Assembly: GCA_964643615.1 (NCBI GenBank)
Contig: CAZXTR010000001.1
Location: 1-64,000, forward strand
Reading direction: 5' to 3'
DNA length: 64,000 nucleotides
Source: CAZXTR01 sp964643615
Lineage (GTDB): Bacteria > Pseudomonadota > Alphaproteobacteria > CAAHEQ01 > UBA3637
This document shows, piece by piece, positions 59,750-64,000 of the stretch. The position numbers and the translations under genes are program-made. The stretch's first letter is position 1, and every line of letters begins with the position of its first letter. Under the pieces are notes generated by a model. That model searched no databases and was not told where the DNA came from. It saw only the letters and a program-made list of their open reading frames with translations.

Positions 59750-60162
59750 TTTTCTTTTCTTTTATTCAAGAATTTTTTTAAAAAAACACGTTGCTGATAT
59801 TCAGAAACCCCTTTGTTAATCAACGATGGCAAAGCAAAAAATGAACTATAATAAAACTGTTCCAATGTATGACTTAATAATTTTTCTTTTAACACAAAAT
59901 CGAAAATTATCCTTTCAAATTCAAAAAGCATTACACGCTTGTCCATAAGCGAACGACGCTTGCTATCAACTAAATAATCCAAACTTTCTTTATTTAAATG
60001 AATGTCTGCTGTCCCAAAACATTTATCTTCGTCTTTTTGAGACCCCATCTTTTTCACCCACTTTATGAGGTACAGGTTTTTTTCAATACAAGCGCAAATA
60101 TTCTTAATTCTGTTTTTTTCCTCTTCGCCTAATTGCCATTTTTGTTTATTATCCATAGACAT
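59746..60162 (-). CDS. Unknown protein (138 aa) inserted between rbfA and truB, first
   Basis: Not recognised. The start at 60162 has AGGAGA nine bases upstream; a longer frame to 60204 lacks a site. Predicted helical and charged with a basic C-terminus (LKKFLNKRKEK) and three Cys in the first half. The small pair with 59330-59749 is translationally coupled. It follows rbfA after 45 bases, so it is probably transcribed with the nusA-infB operon. No export signal. Confidence 0.6.
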   Translation of the reverse strand: MSMDNKQKWQLGEEEKNRIKNICACIEKNLYLIKWVKKMGSQKDEDKCFGTADIHLNKESLDYLVDSKRRSLMDKRVMLFEFERIIFDFVLKEKLLSHTLEQFYYSSFFALPSLINKGVSEYQQRVFLKKFLNKRKEK

Positions 60163-60207
60163 TGGACTACATCTCCTATGTATTATTGTTAGATTTTTAT
60201 TCATTTG

Positions 60208-60594
60208 TTATTTATTTAAATCGGCCTTAACTTTTGGATCATTCAACAATGCTTTAATTTTTGCCGATTGTTCAAAACTTTCGTCTTTAAAAAAACGGAT
60301 ATCTGGTGTTATGCGTAGCCGCAATTGAGCCCCCAATTTTTTACGAAAAAATCCTTTGTGCTCATTCAACAAATCGACCGCCTTGTTCACGTCTTCAATT
60401 CCCAATGTTTGAATAAAAACCGTTGCCAAAGAAAAGTCATTATTGATTTGAACTTCAGTTACCATCACATAAGCTATTTTTAATCTAGTGTCTAAAAATT
60501 CTTCTCGCAAGAGTGTTTGAGCGATAATATGCTTAATTTCTTCACCGACACGCAATTGACGTTGAGAAACGACCTTCGTTATTTTTTTACGCAT
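60208..60594 (-). CDS. rbfA: RbfA, ribosome-binding factor A
   Basis: KH-fold assembly factor for the 30S subunit. 128 residues. RQLRVGEEIKHIIAQTLLREEF, the strand AYVMVTEVQINNDFSLATVFIQTLG, and LGAQLRLRITPDIRFFKDESFEQSAKIKALL. It lies 4 bases after infB without its own clear ribosome-binding site, suggesting coupling. Confidence 0.94.
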   Translation of the reverse strand: MRKKITKVVSQRQLRVGEEIKHIIAQTLLREEFLDTRLKIAYVMVTEVQINNDFSLATVFIQTLGIEDVNKAVDLLNEHKGFFRKKLGAQLRLRITPDIRFFKDESFEQSAKIKALLNDPKVKADLNK

Positions 60595-60598
60595 GCTT

Positions 60599-63019
60599 TT
60601 ACGCCTTTATGTCCAAAGTTGATGCGATTTGTTCAATTTCAAAGCATTCTATTTGGTCGCCTTCTTTTAAATCATCATAGTTTGCAAAGCTCATTCCACA
60701 TTCAAATCCCGACTTAACTTCTTTGGCGTTGTCTTTGAAGCGTTTTAATTGTGATAAATCGCCTTCATGAATCACAACATGATCCCTTAACAAACGTACT
60801 TTTGCCGCCCGTTTAACAATCCCTTCTGTCACCATACAACCCGCAATTTTGCCAATCTTTGAAATACTAAAGACTTGACGGATTTCTGCATATCCCAATA
60901 TTTTTTCTTTCGTTTCAGGAGAAAGCAATCCTTCTACAGCCTTTTTCATGTCGTCTGCAACATCATAAATAATTGAATAATAACGGATATCAACTCCATC
61001 TCGTTTTGCAATTTCACGCGCTTGTACATTAGCACGCACGTTGAACCCTAAAATCGTTGCTCGGGAAGCGTTTGCTAACGCAACGTCCGTTTCGTTAACA
61101 CTGCCAACGCCAGAATGTAATACTTTTATACAGACTTCTTCGTTAGCTATTTTAGATAAAGTTCCCTGCAATGCTTCAATAGAGCCTTGCATATCCCCTT
61201 TGATAATAACGGGAAATTCTTTTGTTTCGCCGGCTTTAATTTTCGCGAACATTTGTTCCATTGATGAGCCCAATTTATGTTTTACAGACAAAGCTTCACG
61301 TGCTTTGCGAGTACGATAAGTGGAAATTTCTCTAGCTTTTGATTCACTTTCCACAACGATAAATTCATCCCCCGCCGAAGGAACGCCTTGTAACCCTATT
61401 ACTTCCACAGGATCAGCCGGTTTTGCAAATTGAACTTTTTTTCCTTGATCATTTTGCAACATGCGAACACGTCCCCATTGTTGACCGACCACAAAGATAT
61501 CTCCGACTTTTAATGTTCCACGAGAAATTAGAATCGTTGCCACAGCGCCTCGACCTTTTTCCATTTTTGCTTCAATTACTACACCTTCTGCTATACGGTT
61601 AGTATTTGCTTTTAAATCTAAAACTTCGGCTTGTAATAAAACTGCCTCAATTAATTTATCCAAATTGATTTTCTTTTTTGCAGAAACTTCAATTGCTAAT
61701 ACGTCACCACCCAAGAGCTCCACCACAACTCCGTGACTTAATAAAGCCGTTTTGATTTTTTCAGGGTTTGCTCCCGCCACATCAATTTTATTAATCGCAA
61801 CAACAATGGGGACTCCTGCCTCTTTCGCATGATGAATAGCTTCCACCGTTTGAGGCATCACACCGTCATCAGCAGCCACAACCAAAATAACAATATCCGT
61901 AATTTTTGCGCCTCTTGCGCGCATTGCCGTAAAAGCTTCATGTCCTGGAGTATCAATAAACGTAACTTTTTGCCCACTTTTCATTGTGACTTGATATGCC
62001 CCGATATGTTGCGTAATGCCACCTGACTCACCGCTAGCAACATCCGTAGAACGTAAGGCGTCCAATAAAGAAGTCTTTCCATGATCTACGTGTCCCATCA
62101 CTGTTACTACAGGAGGCCTAAATGTTTTATCGGTTTCCGTGTCCGCATTAGACTTCAAAATATCTTCAATGTCAGATTCTGCAACACGAATGACTTTATG
62201 CCCTAATTCCTCCGCTACCAACTGAGCCGTATCTGCATCAATCGTTTGTGTAATTGTGGCCATAACGCCCATATTCATTAACGTTTTAACAACAGAAGCC
62301 GCGCGTTCGGCCATGCGGTTTGCCAATTCTTGGACAGTGATTGTTTCTGGAATAGTAACGTCACGCATAATCTTTTCTGCCGTTTTCAAAGTTTCAATAT
62401 GTTTTAAACGTTCTTTTTCACGCGCTCGTCGAATAGATGCTAAACTCCGGCTTCTTTTTTGCATAAAGTCATCTTCATCATCATCCATTCCCGAATAAAT
62501 TGTCGAAATGTTGATTTTCCCTGTTTGACGACGTTCTTCTCCTTTGACTTTTTTAGGAAGTGTTTTTTCTTCCGAGATTTTTTTACGTGAATGGAAAATT
62601 TCATCATCATCTTTAATTTCGGATAGTTTCTTTTTAGGCTCCTTAGCAAAAACAGCCTTTTCAGCAGGAGGCAGCTCTTCTTGCATTTCTTCTTTTACTT
62701 CTAGTTGTTTTTCAGATAATTCAGATTCGCTGACCAATTGTTCTTTTTGTTTTTGCGCTATTTCTTTTTGAAGCAAAACTTCTTGCTCCAAGCGTTGTTT
62801 TTCTTTTTGCTCTTCAATTTTTTTAGCGTCTTGTAATAATTTTAATTTGTGATTTTTTTCGACATCACTCTCCAAAGAAGAATTTGACAGCAAGGAATGA
62901 ATAGCTCTTTTTTTACGAACTTCTACAACCAATCCAAGCCGCCCTTGCCCAAGCTGTGCTGAAGGTTTCAATTCCAACTTTCCTCGTGACAAAGTCAACG
63001 GTGATTTTGTTTCACTCAT
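60599..63019 (-). CDS. infB: Translation initiation factor IF-2
   Basis: GTPase that places fMet-tRNA on the 30S subunit. 806 residues. N-terminal alphaproteobacterial IF-2-associated segment (LTLSRGKLELKPSAQLGQGRLGLVVEVRKKR), a long Glu/Lys-rich region (about 60-190), then G1 VMGHVDHGKTSLLDALR, G2 GITQHIGAY, G3 FIDTPGHEAFTAMR, G4 AINKIDV, and domains II to IV (GDMQGSIEALQGTL; GFNVRANVQAREIAKRDGV). GAAGGAGG gives a strong site. It overlaps the end of ylxR by 4 bases. Confidence 0.97.
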   Translation of the reverse strand: MSETKSPLTLSRGKLELKPSAQLGQGRLGLVVEVRKKRAIHSLLSNSSLESDVEKNHKLKLLQDAKKIEEQKEKQRLEQEVLLQKEIAQKQKEQLVSESELSEKQLEVKEEMQEELPPAEKAVFAKEPKKKLSEIKDDDEIFHSRKKISEEKTLPKKVKGEERRQTGKINISTIYSGMDDDEDDFMQKRSRSLASIRRAREKERLKHIETLKTAEKIMRDVTIPETITVQELANRMAERAASVVKTLMNMGVMATITQTIDADTAQLVAEELGHKVIRVAESDIEDILKSNADTETDKTFRPPVVTVMGHVDHGKTSLLDALRSTDVASGESGGITQHIGAYQVTMKSGQKVTFIDTPGHEAFTAMRARGAKITDIVILVVAADDGVMPQTVEAIHHAKEAGVPIVVAINKIDVAGANPEKIKTALLSHGVVVELLGGDVLAIEVSAKKKINLDKLIEAVLLQAEVLDLKANTNRIAEGVVIEAKMEKGRGAVATILISRGTLKVGDIFVVGQQWGRVRMLQNDQGKKVQFAKPADPVEVIGLQGVPSAGDEFIVVESESKAREISTYRTRKAREALSVKHKLGSSMEQMFAKIKAGETKEFPVIIKGDMQGSIEALQGTLSKIANEEVCIKVLHSGVGSVNETDVALANASRATILGFNVRANVQAREIAKRDGVDIRYYSIIYDVADDMKKAVEGLLSPETKEKILGYAEIRQVFSISKIGKIAGCMVTEGIVKRAAKVRLLRDHVVIHEGDLSQLKRFKDNAKEVKSGFECGMSFANYDDLKEGDQIECFEIEQIASTLDIKA

Positions 63020-63636
63020 TTACAACCTCCTTCTTTTTTGATAAAAGATTCATACCTTTTTATTTCACTCACCAAACGCAATGCCATTGCCCCAGATTGT
63101 ACAGCAATATGCACACACAATTCTCGACCTAACGCTTCGCCTAATTCTTGTTGATTAAACAACGAACAAAAATATGATTTCTGGCATAATTTTTGCATCT
63201 TTTTACGCCCGTCAGATGTGCCATCTGAGGCTTCCAATAAAACATCAAAAGAAAGCATGTGCGATTTATTTTTTATTTTTTCAAAGCCACAAAGAACAAC
63301 GCCCGCTTTGTTCGCCAAACCCAATAAATTCAAACATTGATCGTGCAACATTTTTTCAACAAGTTCCACTAAATGCGGCACAGGAGCAACTTTGACACCA
63401 AAGGCTTTCGAAAACATTTTTTGATTGACCATTTGTTCAACGATATTCTTCGACGACAACAACCAAACACCTCGCCCGTCCATTTTTCCAAATGAATCTG
63501 GATAGACCAAACCGTCTGATCCGACAACAAAACGAATCAGCTCTTCTTTCGGATGAGGGATGCCCGTTAAAAAACAACTCCGTTGCCCCTTTTCCGCTTT
63601 GAAAAGTTTTTTTCTAGCTTTTCTTATCTTCCGCAA
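63016..63636 (-). CDS. ylxR: YlxR (DUF448) fused to an L7Ae-like domain
   Basis: RNA-binding protein between nusA and infB. 206 residues. N-terminal YlxR domain: RSCFLTGIPHPKEELIRFVVGSDGLVYPDSFGKMDGRGVWLLSS (the usual RxCi.tr...K.eLiRfv pattern). The C-terminal half resembles a ribosomal L7Ae/L30e domain: LNLLGLANKAGVVLCGFEKIKNKSHMLSFDVLLEASDGTSDGRKKM. This fusion is normal in alphaproteobacteria. The start is a TTG at 63636 with GGGAG seven bases upstream, overlapping the end of nusA by 23 bases. Confidence 0.88.
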   Translation of the reverse strand: MRKIRKARKKLFKAEKGQRSCFLTGIPHPKEELIRFVVGSDGLVYPDSFGKMDGRGVWLLSSKNIVEQMVNQKMFSKAFGVKVAPVPHLVELVEKMLHDQCLNLLGLANKAGVVLCGFEKIKNKSHMLSFDVLLEASDGTSDGRKKMQKLCQKSYFCSLFNQQELGEALGRELCVHIAVQSGAMALRLVSEIKRYESFIKKEGGCK

Positions 63637-64000
63637 ACCAATGCTCCCGCGCTTTCATAATAAGCGTATTTGCTGTTTCTTCCGTTAAAATGCACGACCC
63701 AACGATTTCAATCAATTCATCCGCAGCTAAATCCGCAAAATCATCCAAGGTTTTAATCCCTTTTTTCCCTAAATTAACTAACATTTCTAACGTTAATCCA
63801 TCCAGCGTTTTTAATGTTTCTGTGATATCTAAATCCTGTACTTCCTTTTCCAAAGAAGTGTTTTTTTCTTCCAAATATGCCTTTGCCCGCGTTTGAAGCT
63901 CAACCGCTAAAGATTCGTCAAACCCTTCAATCCCCGATAATTCACCCAATTCCACATAGGCAATTTCTTCGATTTTCGTAAAACCTTCTTGGATCAAGAG
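63614..64000 (-). CDS. nusA: NusA, C-terminal part (5' end outside the window)
   Basis: Transcription elongation and termination factor. The last 128 codons or so are visible, running off the right edge. The sequence LLIQEGFTKIEEIAYVELGELSGIEGFDESLAVELQTRAKAYLEE is the first helix-hairpin-helix C-terminal repeat; a second is LTLEMLVNLGKKGIKTLDDFADLAADELIEIVG. Both are typical of proteobacterial NusA. The usual acidic tail is short. Downstream order ylxR-infB-rbfA supports the call. Confidence 0.92.
   Translation of the reverse strand, partial: LLIQEGFTKIEEIAYVELGELSGIEGFDESLAVELQTRAKAYLEEKNTSLEKEVQDLDITETLKTLDGLTLEMLVNLGKKGIKTLDDFADLAADELIEIVGSCILTEETANTLIMKAREHWFAEDKKS

Overview
The window is a dense, AT-rich stretch of an alphaproteobacterial chromosome. 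The class assignment rests on several gene sets: a short-form HPr kinase next to a mannose-type EIIA and HPr, a CcrM-type GANTC methyltransferase, the ruvAB-ybgC-tolQRAB-pal arrangement, and the nusA-ylxR-infB-rbfA-truB-rpsO-pnp order. Ankyrin-like proteins, a Fic-like pseudoenzyme, a papain-like candidate and decayed gene remnants all point to a host-associated lineage. Holosporales-like is my best guess, but it is an inference and no rRNA is present to confirm it.

Layout. 1-6990 (minus): ruvA-ruvB-ybgC-tolQ-tolR-tolA-tolB, then a Glu-rich lipoprotein, a tandem pair of 42-residue lipoproteins (one interrupted by a 100-N assembly gap) and the start of pal. 7118-8125: gapA with a clear terminator. 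8488-10735 (minus): an unknown membrane protein and ptsH-manX-hprK. 10825-13388: tRNA-Arg(CCT) and two tandem degenerate EAL-domain proteins. 13381-15993: secA. 16223-21048 (minus): a compact flagellar motor operon fliF*-fliG-fliN-motA-flhF-flhG, in which FliF keeps only its third ring-building domain, its last membrane helix and its FliG-binding tail. 21169-25577: rluD, uvrA, rnhB. 25574-31849: an accessory region of small ankyrin-like and helical-module proteins on both sides of ccrM, with relics. 31853-37901: rlmE, rsmB, pgk, queH, rubrerythrin, ampD, nagZ. 38029-39897: a candidate papain-fold protein, tRNA-Arg(TCT) and a small membrane protein. 40391-47194: proS, ettA, a Fic-like protein, dut, and a YheS-type ABC-F ATPase. 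47294-52330: an unknown membrane protein, a FadL-type porin, two secreted or anchored low-complexity proteins that share a motif, and a coiled-coil membrane protein. 52327-55575: pgeF, a DUF2062 protein, lgt, gpsA. 55642-64000 (minus): nusA (partial), ylxR, infB, rbfA, two unknown inserted genes, truB, rpsO, pnp.

Housekeeping genes make up most of the window: cell-envelope integrity (Tol-Pal, Lgt), peptidoglycan recycling (NagZ, AmpD), translation and RNA processing, DNA repair and glycolysis. The unusual content is the reduced motor operon, the catalytically dead EAL pair, the ankyrin-like expansion around ccrM, the papain-like candidate, and two genes (rluD and the ABC-F gene) whose start codons lie at the predicted transcription start. 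I saw no insertion sequence, CRISPR array, rRNA or replication origin.
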